The notes: generated from the sequence alone by a model not told the origin. Shown: positions 47,089-60,541, counted from the first letter of the stretch. The stretch is 64,000 nucleotides of DNA from Strigamia acuminata (GCA_949358305.1 OX442314.1:23367060-23431059); one strand, 5' to 3'. Program-made: numbers and translations.

Positions 47089-48825
47089 GCGAGAGACCTC
47101 CAGTCTGATTTGCCGATAAACGACAGAGGAAACGGGTCGTAAGAGACGCCGGCACGGACGCGTCCCAATCCAGTAGGAAAAACGACCATTTCTCATGACG
47201 AAATCTCAGACAGGTGGGATGACGACACGCCCACCATGATATCTCTATCCGTACCAACTGATACCGCGCCGACAAACAAAACAAATATTAAACGGCTCGT
47301 TGAGCACAACATCAAACTTGTATTGAAAGCAATGCAGTGCAGCACACCCCAATGGTCACTTTAACGTGCAAATAATCAGTTTTGGTCCCCTGAATATCTC
47401 CAATTAAGATTTATTCAACGCAATTCGTTTTCCACGTGAAATTTCAATACACCTATCTAATTAAACACACCTCAGGTGAGTTTTAGCTGAATTTACCGCG
47501 CTTTTGAGTTATTAATTTCATTACAAATCTCCATCACACGACACAATAAATCCAACTTCAAAAATGGCAGCCGGTTTAGTCGCAGTGGGCATGCGCACCA
47601 CATTTAAACAGCAAAACATTTTCAACTTTTAAACATCGCATCGTCTCTATTCCTCTGTGTGCGACTGTGGCCCGCAAGAAAATATGCAGCGTCCAGCAAT
47701 TCGCAGCAGTAACTCGGGCACTTTATTCTTTGCGGGTTACTGTATAATTTTACGCAGCCAAAAGCCATGAGATCGACTCGGCAGCCATCTTATCCCCAAT
47801 TTAAACGCATAACGCGAGCCATTTAATTTCCTTAAAAACAAGATTAAATTAAATTTCAAAAACTCAATTCCCCTCCCCTCCTCCTTAATACACCCATTTC
47901 ATTTCTTATTGGTCTAATCCACCTGCTTTCACCAATCAGACGCCATTTTGACCATGAAAAGGTCACGGGGACACAACATTTTTGCTCCCTTCCCTTCCCC
48001 ACACCCATTCTCATCATCCACAGCGCAAAAATAAGGGAAAATTCAAAAGTGGCGTGCGACATCTGGTGGCCGTCGACTACCCGTACTCAACATGGAAATT
48101 TTTGCTCGTAATGCACAATAATGTCAGAGGCTATTGCAATATGGCCGCCATTAAAGAGGACTACGCAGCCATTCTTAATTAGACCTATTTACAAACAAGC
48201 CTAAATCTGCGCGCTAAAGTTCCACGAAAACCCATCAAATAAATACAAGCGCATTTTTTCTTTATGCGCAATATTCACAACGTGTAAAAAAAACGGAGCT
48301 AAATGTTCGACATTAATGCCATCTGTTTTTGTGCGGGTTGAAAGGGTTGAAAGGCTCGTTCTTTTCTTTCTGTCAGCTTGTGGAGATGTTGCCAGGTGTG
48401 TGGAGGTGGGTCGGCGTCGGACGCGTGCGCCGGGCGTTTAATCACTCGGGGGTTTGTTTGCCAAACCCTCAGGACACGTCGTTCTAGGGTTCTACCGATG
48501 CCAGGTGAGATGGAGGGTATGAGAACACGCGCACTCCTCGGAGCTGACAAGTCAATTAGTGTGCCTGATGCATGCAGGTAAACAAAAACGAACCAAAGTA
48601 CACAAAAAAGTGGCTGCTCAGCTGTGTCTTCCAAATTAAACCTCAATGTCAAAGGATTAATTTTTTCGCGGATATCAAATTCAACGAGGGTGTCAACAAA
48701 AAATGGAACGTCACTGAAAGCCCTAATTGCTTCGGTTTACCTTTCTCTTATCAAGGATATTAAACCGATAAGAGGGCATGGATGTAATATACTGCCGTCG
48801 GTGGATGCAGGCCTCGCATAAAAAA

Positions 48826-48856
48826 TATATATCATATATATATATATATATATATT
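48826..48856. repeat. (TA)n microsatellite
   Basis: TA alternation with one interruption, directly before the pogo-like fragment. Confidence 0.9.
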
Positions 48857-48946
48857 TTTTAAAAAATAAATTGTATAAATTCGTATACATGTATGTATTT
48901 ATTTGTAACGGCGACCCATCTATGGACAAAGGGCCGTATATTCGTA

Positions 48947-49080
48947 TACAGTCAAAACTCTTTATAACGAATCGCGATGTAACGAATTTTTATCGATATA
49001 ACGAATATCTAAAAATGGCTGGTTTGGTTGGCTGGCCATAGAACACCATGTTAAAAAATTTCGATATAACGAATCGATTT
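48947..49080. mobile_element. Pogo/Tigger-like terminal fragment
   Basis: Opens TACAGTCAAAACTCTTTATAACGAA followed by repeated TATAACGAAT units in one orientation (TCGATATAACGAAT twice). TACAGTCRAAMCTC plus TTATAACGAA is the usual look of pogo/Tigger-type termini. The right boundary is uncertain and no coding remains. Confidence 0.5.
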
Positions 49081-50573
49081 TCACTTGTACGTATTTTTAA
49101 AATCAGTCTAAATGCAAAATTTTACATGTTAAATATTAATTTAAATCTTTTTTATTTAATTACTCAATTTCTTCTCGATGGCCTTAACAACTTCCTCAAC
49201 GACCCTGATTAGCATTAAAAATGCTAACTTTGAACGGTTTGAAATGTCTAAATTTAAAAATAGAAAAATGTAAAAAAAAATTAATCAATTCACTTAAAAT
49301 CGCCTTTATACATTTTTCACCTTTATGTAAAAAAAGGAAGAAAAAAAATCAGGAAAAAAAAAAGGTTTCACTTTATTAATACACTGCAAACAGGACGTCA
49401 AATTATGTCTATTCCGTAAATATAACAATGTCTTGGAGCCCCTTTTGATGATTAATGGCAAATAATGGCGGCCGGATTGCTCTGCCTCTGTCTGTCTGCT
49501 CCAATATTGAAGTGATTTGTAATGGCACACAGATGTCAATGATGGGGTGGGCGAGAGGGTGGTGGAAGGGAGTCCCCCATCTGGATTATATAAAAACAGA
49601 AAGAGAGGGACGGCCATAGCTAAAAGAGAGAGCGAAGGGGACAAAAATGTCACTTTTTCCAATATTCCCCTCCCCCCCTTATACCCCTGATCCGAGAAAA
49701 AAAGTGTCCACGCAGTGGTCAGTTTCACCTCTGACCTCAACTCAGTGCCCAATGTCCATTACAGTGGAGAATGGATAACCTCGCTTAAAAGCAGAAGCCG
49801 ACTCGTTTCCCGAGATCGGCCACCAGCTGTCGCTTCTTGGTCTGCCCTCTACTGAGACCCTCTCAAAACTTCCCCCTGCAGATAAAGCCTTTAAAATTTC
49901 TTTTTTTAAAAAGGACTTTTGGCAAGTTTTGTTCAGTTAAATTTATTGCCGTCTTTGCTAAAACGGTGCCCCTAACGACAGGGGCCCCAAGCACGGGTCG
50001 GGCCCCCAAAAATGTAAAAAAAAAAGATTTTTCTACAAAAAAAATTTTTTTGGAAACAAATTTTTCAAATAGGGCCCTAAAACGGGCCCCATAAATCAAC
50101 CCCTGCTCGCAAGAGATAGAAAAGTGTGGTATTTGACCTCCAACTATCATTCTTGGCAAATGCTTTCGCATTAGTTCATCTCAATGGCAACAGAATTTCA
50201 CCTTTAGCTCGGCAATCCGAACGCGCCCGTTTATCAATGCACCAAACTAAATTATTTAGTCGCACGTGCCAGCAACTATCATCAACAAAATCACGACTTT
50301 CACAGTTTCTCTCCTTCCTCCAGGAATCATGACGTAATAAACACTTGTTTATTCATTTTTCCACTTAAATGTTCACCGTTTAATAAATAACAAGAAACAT
50401 AAGCTTATCTAAAAGGTTTATTTCATTTCCGACTTATTTCCACCACTTTCGACCCCTCCCCTCATCCTTCCCCGGCCGCAAGGTCCTCGAGTTTTACGCT
50501 GAATTTCATCTGTAATCCTGTCGTGTATTGAGTAAATGATCCATACCGGATATCAGTCATTGAGGAAATGTTC

Positions 50574-50583
50574 GCGCATGCGC
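50574..50583. promoter_or_regulatory. NRF1-type palindrome GCGCATGCGC (4 of 4)
   Basis: Exact core within TCGCGCATGCGCAAT, in intron 2. Confidence 0.45.
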
Positions 50584-52617
50584 AATCAATCGGATTTGCC
50601 TCTCCCCTACGCCGTGGGGAAAAAAATCCAGCTTAGCACCGACCCAATACACGCATCAAAACCGTTGTACAAGTTATTGAAAAATATAAAAATGCACAAA
50701 TTGCTCCTAGTTGAAACATCTGCCCGTGACAAGTATTTTTTTTTTAGGGTGAAAGAACTTTATCAATTGACCACCTATCGATTATTACCAATTATTCTAT
50801 AGTAAAAAGGACTCGCCAAGTCCCCATTCCACCTCCGTGTTGCCTCCTAGTGAGTTGCCAGTCTTGCGCTGACCATTCCCCAAGACCCACAACTGTGACT
50901 CTTTCAATGCACTTACACGTTCTTTCGTTCCGTTTTCAAAGGTTGTTCTTTCCACCTGGCCAATAATTTCTTGTCACTTACTCAGGATGCAGGTTACACA
51001 CCAACTAAAAGAATTCCATTCAGTGAAAAACTCCAAGGAATGTTGAAAACTGGAGATAAAAACGTGTAAAAAATGTCCAAATGGACAAAGGGCCATCAAT
51101 TATGGACAGTGGCAATCGGGGGGGCAGCGCGTGCGGTTGACAAGAGCCCAAAAGCCCAGGAAGCCCACGGAGAATGGAAAAAAATAGAGACTAAATACAA
51201 TTTCGATGCGTATCACTTTAAAAGTTTAAATGATGAAATACAATACGCGACTTTACGCCTTTCGACCATCACATCTCTCGCCAAGTACTGAAAATCTGCT
51301 AAAGGGCCCATCGACCCAACTTGCACACAGGCCCATTGACTTTTTCTATTTTAATTTTACATAACGAGCAATGGGTTTGGCGGCTGAGCGAATTTCCACT
51401 TTTTCTTCTCCTTTGTTAAATTCCTATTTCCGCTATTGACATTTTCAATAACATTTTTATGTAGAAAATGCGAGCACAAGTCCCCAACTGACGCAGGTGG
51501 AACCTTCCTTCCTTTTTATTTATTTCCAACTTACAAATAACAGCACAAAAAGCTTTCAAGTTCCTTCGCACGTTGACTTTTACAAAGTCCTCTTCGATAT
51601 TGACCTCCGCCCATCCTGTCTGAAAGGGAGGCAACTTCCGTTCTATGTTCCCCCATTTCCCTTGTACCTGAAGTTGAATGTCCTCTCCTCAATCCTCCGT
51701 GGACGCGGAAAGATCACAGGGTGACTACCCTTAAGGCGCCCCGTCGAATAAAACCAACATGAAATGCTAACTGATGATAAAAAATATCAAGAATTTAACA
51801 TCGTTTCCTCTCCACAAAAAATAAAAAAAATAAAAAAAACTATCGCACTTTCTCACAACTCCAACTCCATTTTATGGATGTCGAACTTTTGACTTAACTT
51901 TACAGCAATAAAAGTCATCTTAAACTTTATTGGTATTAGTTTAAGGGGTCAAAAATCGCTCGAAATGCAGTCTCCACCAACCAAAGGTATTAAATATGGA
52001 TGAAGGGGGTTTTGCAATTGCTAAGGGATGGACGTGCTCGAGATGGAAACTCGTAGATTGAGAGCTCGAGCGGGGATCAAGGGTGGATTAAGGGAGATAT
52101 TGATGAAACCTGGGATAAATGGGATGAGATATTATAAGATACGGTGAAAATAATTTCGCTCGTGAAAGGTCAGCCATTTGTTTCGCAATATTTACTCGAG
52201 GTCAGTTTTGTTACATTGAATTTCTAAACACTTATATCTGTCTATTGAAGCAACATCAACATTATGCAGCATTATATGTGTGTGTGTGTATATATATATA
52301 AATAAACAAACTATGCAATTCCCCACAGTGCCAGTTGTCCTATTAAGAGACCTTTGCACACAAATTTTCGTTTCGGTTTCACGCCACACCTTAAAATGTT
52401 GCAATTTGAAATTTAATCTCGCGTTTGATCTGACAAGAAATGCACGCTTAGTCACGTTCGAGGAGCCATTTAGATTCTTATTCTGTGACCAGCTTCACAC
52501 TAATCAGCATCAAATTGCAAAAACTTTAAAAATTAACTAATATTATTAAAGAAAAAGTTTAACACGCATTTCGCAGGCTCAAGTGCATTCACCCATTATC
52601 TCATTTGCAACAATAGC

Positions 52618-52644
52618 AAAAAAAAAAAAAAAAAAAAAAAAAAA
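52618..52644. repeat. Poly(A) tract, about 26 bp
   Basis: Uninterrupted A run in intron 2; no retroposed body recognised. Confidence 0.85.
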
Positions 52645-53796
52645 TTGCAAAACCTTTTAGATTTTTTTTTGTTCTTTTCTAGGGAAAAAAGGGGCAAAAA
52701 AAAAATCTAACTGCTAGGCTACCCTAGTTATTATATTTCCCAAACTCCTTCACATTTTATGACTTTTTGGTGAAATATCAAAAAACGTGCTTGTGATTAA
52801 GACAAGAAAAGGAGTGTGGAGGGGAAGATGGGGGGGCTGGTTCCGTGAAACTAATGAGGTAGACGCCTCCACCCACCTCCTCACTTACCCCTTTCATTTG
52901 CATACGGCAAGTCATGTCGCGTGCTCAGTGATGTGGACACAGCGTCCCTTTCTCCCCCACTCCTCGCGACTCAATTAGGTTTGATTAAAAATGAGCAACC
53001 TAAAATTGAAAAAAGAAAAAAAAAATAACACACACACACACATACACAAACCCCTCTCATTGCCATTTTCTTGCGAAACCATAAGTCAAGAGCTCTCGAA
53101 AAACTTTACACGCGAAAAAAAAAATTGTTGCAGTAAACACGACATTTAAATTGATATTAATCAAAAGAAGGCTTATTTTTTCCTTTAAATCCAAAATGCC
53201 ACTTTAAAAAAAACCATTAAAAACACGTCTAATTATTCTAAATTAAATTTACAAGCGTGGAGATTCTAATGATAAATAAATAAACTGAATTTTCATTTTT
53301 ATTTCCATCAAAAAAATCTAAACCGAAAACCCATCCAGCCGTTGCGTATTTGTTTACTCTTTTCAATTCCATTCATCAAATTTGTATTGTTAACAAACTT
53401 CCTAGCAATTAATTAATACAAAAAAAGTCACACACAAAAAAAAAAAAATTAATAAACAATATTTAAAAAAAAAATGAAAACAATAACCAAAAGGCAAAGC
53501 ATTGTATCAATTTAGCTTCCATCTGCCATTTAAACGGCAAGCACTATGGCAGTCTTTTGTTGGCGACTGGGAGATAAAACTCATAACCCAAATCGCTCAC
53601 AGGTCCCATAGAAGAGAGGGTGAAAATATGTACGATGAGAGGCTGAGGGGGTTGTTCTAAAAACCGCAATTTGTCTTCCATTCATTGGCTACTGAGTCTC
53701 AGACTTGGCGATCTTTTGTCTCCCTTCCACAACCCCATACCCCTCGCTTCTTCCCTGCGCTCGCCTTAACCCCAACTGAAAGAATAGGAATAATAG

Positions 53797-53816
53797 GGAG
53801 AGAGAGAGAGAGAGGG
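53797..53816. repeat. (GA)n microsatellite
   Basis: GAGAGA run in a purine-rich stretch of intron 2. Confidence 0.85.
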
Positions 53817-56800
53817 AGTAGGAGGTGGAATATCTGTCCCTGCATTTCTGGTTTACACCTCCTTCATAATGTGCTTTGGCTTCCGACAATAATGAGTTAG
53901 ATTCGTCTTGCCAACTGTTTCGCATCCCCCCTACGTCACAAATCATAGCCTGGGCTTCTGATTGAGATGTAGGCCTAACCATCCCTCCCCCTGTCTTGTT
54001 TAGGGACCTTCATTCATTTAGATTTCAAAGGCCAGCTGCTCACAGCCCAGTTTTGTATCAGCTCCCTGTCCTGTTACTGGTATAGGCGGGGACCTGTGGC
54101 TTGGTTCTTATTGTACTCGACTGACTTCATTTGCACTTGCACAGCATTAACACAAACCCATTTGCTGCAAATTATGTATCCATTTGTCAGATTCTTGCAT
54201 AGACATCTTTGTTTGAGTATTAATTATGCCATACACTAACACGACGCTTGTCGATACGTTTAACCATTTAATTTTACTGCTAAAAAATTCCACCTTTATG
54301 TAAATAACAGCTCCCCCTTTCGGCAGCGTCAAATACGCGATTCCTGCTGTAAAAATGAAAACGACAAATCCGTTTTAAGCTGATTTAAATCGCTAAATGA
54401 GTGTGCCCTATGTGCAACAACATGAAAACTAAACCTGTATTGATAAAAATATCTAGACGCAGTCCAAAAAGTCTGTGGAATGACGAAAAATTTGAAAAAA
54501 ATTTAACTTCCAATACTTTGATTAAATTTTCCTTTTAGGATTATTAAATATACCACTCAAGTAATGTCTGATTAAATTTTCAGACTGATTGAATAATATT
54601 TATTTAAAATATCAACAATAAATGAAAAAAGAGGTGTCCATTCATTTTATATAAACTCATTTCAAAAGGGTACAACATCGGCTTGTGGAGGCCCGTACAA
54701 TTAGAATTAAACATCCATTTTTTAACATCATTTTTTAGTTTCATATACATGTTTCACATAATGTGACAGCAGCAGGTTATCTATAAAGAGTCGAGCTTTA
54801 AAAAATGCGTGTCATGGAACAGCAATTTTGTCAGGACGAATTACCCTTTTTAATAATAAAAAAAAGAGGTCTGGAAACACTGTCATAATCACACTAAAAA
54901 TAATACCTCCCAGGAAAAGATTAGGGCAAAGAGTTGCTCCGTAATTGGTGTGTGGGTGCGCATAATACTCCAACACACTTCTACTTCTAAAAAGGCCACA
55001 ATCAATGCGCCATTTGGACATTAGCGCAATGATAAATTGCAAACTCCTTTTCCTTTGTATAATATTTCTACTTGTCTTGGGTTTAAGGGCTGTTTGCATG
55101 TTTCAATATCCTCCGCAATAATGAATTGCACGTGAAGTTTTTCTTGAATAAAAATGGGAAAGGAAGGTTTCGAAATTACTGCCTTCTTCTGCATCCCCGA
55201 TTGCTTTATTCAAACTGCGGTTTCAAGCAAAAGATTTGCTCTTTCATATACACACACAAGGCTGGCAAATGCAATGCAATATTTTGCCGCATTCTAAGTA
55301 ATTGCCTTTTGCTGTTATGTTTTCTCTCTTGCATCTTGCTGACTCCATTAGGTGCACGCGTCTGCACCGCCCCCCTGCGGACTCAGCCATCACAATACGA
55401 ATTAGGCTGATTCTTTCCCCAAACCTTCCTCCCACCTCCCATTCCCCTGCTAAAGCATCTGCGCAATTTACTTTTGTCTACAAACTTATTGCGCGCGCGC
55501 ACTTTGCCAAAACCCTAACGTCAAATTTGTGTATTCTTATCCCCATCATACAAATTATATAAAAATTCTAAACTAAATATAAAATAAAATATAACAGCAT
55601 TATAAACAGCAATTTTCTTGATGTTTTGAATTTCGCTGCAGTTATAAATATCTCTGGGCGCTGGTCTATATTTTATTATATTTATTATATCTGTCATTCT
55701 GTTTGGGAAAAGGGCGTGGTTTACTATCTATTCAGTATCCACCTTGCCGCATCGCTCTCTCTCTAGCAGCGACTCCTCCTAATTATTGATTTGCCCATAC
55801 CAATCCGAAAGTGATATAGTGAACAACAAAAATAAATCAACCTTTCTGTGTGTAGACTGTTGACCCGCTAAGGTCCATTAGACTAGAGAAAAATCTCTTT
55901 CCTTTCATCTTGTAGATGGATTCGTGCGATATATCTCGCGTGTATGGAGATGTCAATCTTGTCTGAGATGATTTGTCACCATCTATCAGCGCCCGACACC
56001 GACGAATAGCGTTCCCTTCTTCTCTGTTATTGGGTGTGGCAGAATCCAATGGGAGATTCACAAGTGCGATCGAGTCACTCCAATATCATTTTCGTGTCTG
56101 CTAAATAAGGAATCAACTTTGTGCTGAGTGTTCACTTCCTGTTGGTGAGCGGAACAAGAAATCGATTATCCGCACTGACCAATCAGCAAGCCCACGTGTG
56201 CATCTGCACACCTTGCATATTGAAAATCCATACCTGTGTACACTTTCTCATCCCACACCTACAAAAAACACCTGACTTTGCACTTTCACTTCTTTAATTC
56301 ATTTAGTTTTGTTTGACGCGATCAAATTGTCAAAAATACGAGACGCCGGATCTGATAACGCGGTTTCCACGTCCAAATTTGACGCAGGGAACGCACACAG
56401 CTGCTTAATTATGAATTTACCAAACAAAAGTGATTAAAACTCGAGCTTAACCATAATGATTTACACCACGCTTTCCACTGGCCACGACAGATGGCGTTAG
56501 CCACTGATCGCGCCATAAATTACACCGGAAGTGCGCGTATTTACACCCATCGCCATGGAGACACCACCGACGATCGGCTTCGCGTGATTTATATCTCGAA
56601 AAGCAAACCGATGACGTTTATTAACTTCTAAATTAAAAAGCGCATGCAACTATCCGCTTATCCAGAATCAATCCCGATTGCGCATTTCGGTCCAAATAAA
56701 CCACGGCGGAGTTTCTCAAATTTTTATTAAAACAACTTTAGCTTTATATAAACCTCAGGGAGACCTTCGGGAAAAAAAAAATATAGCAAAGATCGAATCG

Positions 56801-56865
56801 TCTGAAGACTGGATGGATGGATGCTCAGAGCGGGGTGATGCATGCAAAGTGCGTTTCCGTGCTCA

Positions 56866-56882
56866 CCAGCAGAGGGCAGCGC
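56866..56882 (+). promoter_or_regulatory. CTCF-like site, strongest in the window
   Basis: CCAGCAGAGGGCAGCGC matches the whole vertebrate-type CTCF core (CCASYAGRKGGCRSY). It is 2.0 kb upstream of PRDM exon 3. Confidence 0.5.
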
Positions 56883-58883
56883 ACAAGACCCCATCACATG
56901 GCCACGCACGGCTGACCAAGGAAAGCAGAGCCCTCACACAGAGACTCTCTACTCCCGCCACACCCATTAACCCCTCCTTGGCACCCCATCTCATCACGTG
57001 ACACACTCGCCCGCATTCAGCTCGCCATTCATCGTGTCCTATGATCGGCATTTATGGCAGATTCGCATTAACATAGGTGGCAGACGCCATTAACGCTGGC
57101 TCGGGGGGCATCTATTCACATTGTTAATTAACCCCATTAGTGACACCCTTTGTCCTCGTCTCGGATTTAAGAGGTTCGAATCGTGACTTCACCCAAAAGA
57201 TGATCTATCATTAATCACTAAAGGAACCTTTTTTCTTCTCTTTCCACCCCGCGCCGTTTTTCACGCTTTTTTATTGCTCAATTTCAGTTTTATATCGATC
57301 GACTAAAATACTATATAAACAACAATAAAACTCCTAAATATTATAACAAATTTACTTTAATAGTAGATATAAACTACAACGTCATCGATTTTTCAATTAC
57401 GACGCCATTTTTTTTTTCTATTTTTTTTTTTTTTTAAAGAAAAAAAAAGAAATAAAAGATGTCATTTTGATCTCCTCGAAGATAAAAACAAACGAAAAAG
57501 TGTGATCACTGTTTCACTTCCGGTTTAACGTGAACCATAACTTTTCAGTGCATTTTTTTCTCTCTCCTCACAACACCTCGCGCAACACTTCATCTTACAT
57601 TCACTTGACATTTTTTGTTATCTAAAAGTACATATTTCATACGAGATTGCCGACTGTACGCTTCCGTACATCCTGCACCCCATTTCCGAAAACGGACACT
57701 AGAGTCCGCGTTCAGACAGATGATAACAACCGTCACACACAGCAATCAATAAATGTTGTTAACGAATTATGGCATTGTTGCCATAGTTCCCAGCAAATAA
57801 AGAGGTGGGGTTCCTCCTTCGCATCCACCAATGATGAGCTAAATCATGCTTTCACATTCAGCCAATAGCTTCAACAGACGCTATTTACAAAATCCTTCAC
57901 CATATGGCGCCACCTTCGCATTTAAAAAAGAAAAAAGAAAGGAAAAAAAAGAAGCACCGCCTGAAACTTCCCTGCAAAGCCTTTGCGCATTTCATTAAAA
58001 TTCCCCTTTTTCCTCCGCACAAACGGGAGCCGTTTTGACTTTTGTGCGCAAATACATATGGGGGCAGTTACACCCTTAATTTAATTTCAAATAATGTCAT
58101 GTTTATCCCCCACACATCCCTGAGGGCTTTTAAGGGGGTCTTGAGCAAGGGGGTTCGATTACAACATAAAGGGCAACTGAGTTTCGGATTTTGATTGAGG
58201 TTAATCTCGTAAAGGTCAATTAATTTACAACTTCTAATTGCCTCGTATCTTTCCAACATTGAGATGACCTCTGGCGACAAGTTTCCAAACCCTCGTTACT
58301 AAATTTCTAGTTGAATTGGATAAAATAAACAAAAAATAAATAAAAAACCTTTATTTATTTTTTTTAAAAAGATAAAAACAAACAAACAGGAAAACGCAGA
58401 ACAAAAAACGACTTTCATTAAACGGAAATTGCAATTCCTTCCAAAAAAAAGGAATTTTTCAAAATTTCCTATTTAATTTTTTTTCTTTTGCCACTCAACC
58501 CTTTACACACGATTAAACCGGCAAGTTGGGTGTTAAGAGACAGTTACCTGTCAACACACCTATCATTACAATTATTATTCCTCAAATAAACCAACATTTT
58601 TTTCTCCCCTTTCCCTTTCCTTCACCTTAAAACGCCTTTTCTAAGAACCGTTTGTAAAGATGTCTATCAACAAATCACATGTTGCTCTATAATCAAGCTC
58701 CATATTGGAATTTACAGTTGTACATTAACCTGGCTAAACGGATGGGTGGCAACCATTTTTTTTAAACATCACGACTTCCTCAAAACATTGTAGTAAAATC
58801 TTACACTCCTTTTACAAATATAACCCTAAATAAATAAACAATCTAAACACTCCATTTCAAAATATTTAATTTTTTAATTGCAG

Positions 58884-59018
58884 GTGAGCGACGCTACAGG
58901 TAAAATCGCAGGTTGGATTGACGCTTCTGAACCTGGTGCAGGTAACTGGATGAAATACGTTCGCACCGCCCATTTGCATAACCTACACAACGTCAAAGCG
59001 ACTCTCCTCAAGGGACAG
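58884..59018 (+). CDS. PRDM16: PRDM3/PRDM16-family gene, exon 3 (middle of PR domain)
   Basis: 45 codons, phase 0 at both ends, acceptor TTTTTAATTGCAG, donor CAG|gtagga. It codes the core of the PR domain: GWIDASEPGAGNWMKYVRTA, then HNLHNVKATLLKGQ. This aligns with vertebrate PRDM3 CIDASQPDVGSWLKYIRFA...HNLVACQINDQ, including the D-A-S/x-x-P-x-x-G-x-W-x-K/R-Y signature of SET-like folds and an exon end at the same Gln. The remaining IxY...GEELL part of the PR domain and all zinc fingers are not in the window. It is 16.3 kb from exon 2 but on the same strand, in phase and in protein order. Confidence 0.9.
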
Positions 59019-60541
59019 GTAGGACCAAAAAAATATATATTTATCATTCACCTACTTTCTTTATCAATCAAACATCCAAATCAATAATTCCAGCTGACAC
59101 TTTGCTATACTACAAACATATACATTTTTTATTTTACTCGAGTCATCATATTGATAAATGAGCTCTGCATGAATCACGTGTTTGACAAACATTAACACAT
59201 GCATGAAAAGGGAGGTGCACACAAACACATGACAGGTGCCTAATGATCACCGGACGACCTCGACCTCACCCATGACTTACCTAAGTTCTGCACCCACACC
59301 TTAGAAAATTTCGGAATTTCAATTATTAAATATTTAAATACCAAATGCAAATCTATTTGCAACCGGATTAATATTCCGCACGTTTCTCCCACTTCGCGAC
59401 CCCCCCACGACCGAAATTTCCCCATCCTGGAAAGCGAGAAGATGAATATAGGGAAACACGAGCATAGGGTGACTAAAGTCAATTACCTCTCCCCTAAGTG
59501 ACCATTGCTTTGATCGATTCGACAATGTCCACTGTCAAGTGGGAGTTTCCATTTCATCACGCAGAGTCCAGCACAACATCTGCTTCATTTGAATTTAAAA
59601 CAACGCTTCACTTTTAAACGATTTAAAAAAAAAAACCCCAAAAAAAAAATTAAAATTAAAATTAAATATAAACACCCAACCCACAATTGACAAACTCACC
59701 TGACCCCTCACCTCGTCCATTACGTCTCACATCACCACCTAATTAACATTCACCTCAGTCCCTTCACCGCTTTAATCTACGGCATACGAGCATACCAAAA
59801 ACAATCGCACTTGTGGCAGCAGCGAACCAACCTTTGACCGCATTAGCCCACCATAAACCTCCATTTAAATATAAACAAAACACCCAAACACACGAAAAAC
59901 GGACAGAAATCCGTCAATTTCCGCGAATTACCGATAATTTCGCCGAAAACGTCCACCCATGATGTTATTATTACAACTCCCATAGCCAATGGCTGCATCA
60001 GAACATCACCATCAAACTCTCCAGAGTGTTCTCAATTATAACATTAGTTGATGTGTTTTTTTCTTCTTTCCCTTCCCCTTTTCTTTTAACACAACAACTA
60101 ATAGCTCATCACCTTAAGGACTAATTTAAAACTCATCAAATTGGGGAGGGGTTGATACACCCGAAGGTCGTTGTAACTTTGAAATTGCCCTTTTCGCATC
60201 TCAACACTGTCACAATGCGAGACACTCAATTTCATTATTGCTTCTACGTTTAATAATTATCCAAGTTTGTCTGTACACCTTTGGGCACACCTCTTATCTC
60301 AACATCTCGCAGAAAGAGGGTTGCCGTGCAGTTAAAAGGTCATTGCAACTTGGCAAATATAGGTCCAACACGTGCAGCAACGTGATGACTATTTCGAAAT
60401 GTCACAACAAACCAGGAAAAAAATAAATAAGACACTTTTCGAGAGTTACCTGCGCTCGTATATCTGTCCAACGAGTCATTTCCTTATTGTGCTCGAAGAT
60501 TAGATGACATATTTCATCCCGGTAATAACAAACCAAATGAA

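Larger units (their letters stand above)
42578..58883 (+). other. PRDM intron 2 (16.3 kb)
   Basis: It interrupts the PR domain at a phase-0 boundary after a Trp-Gln, equivalent to the PRDM3/16 GW-E region. No additional exon was recognised. It holds the 31-bp minisatellite, a pogo-like terminal fragment, microsatellites, an RFX X-box, an NRF1 palindrome and CTCF-like sites, listed separately. The remainder is AT-rich, with no supported feature. Confidence 0.8.

Noticed and set aside
46782-47108. 108-codon + frame in intron 2
   Set aside because: Pro/Ser/Arg-rich, no domain, no splice context, overlapped by minus-strand frames.
49306-49752. 148-codon minus-strand frame in intron 2
   Set aside because: Biased low-complexity translation, no domain, ends in poly-F/K runs from A/T tracts.
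57170-57190. tRNA B-box-like GGTTCGAATCG
   Set aside because: No matching A-box, no acceptor stem, no cloverleaf could be drawn.
59095-59193. Possible PRDM exon 4 after an acceptor-like TAATTCCAG at 59086-59094
   Set aside because: The in-phase translation (LTLCYTTNIY...) lacks the IxY...PGEELL pattern required next in the PR domain.
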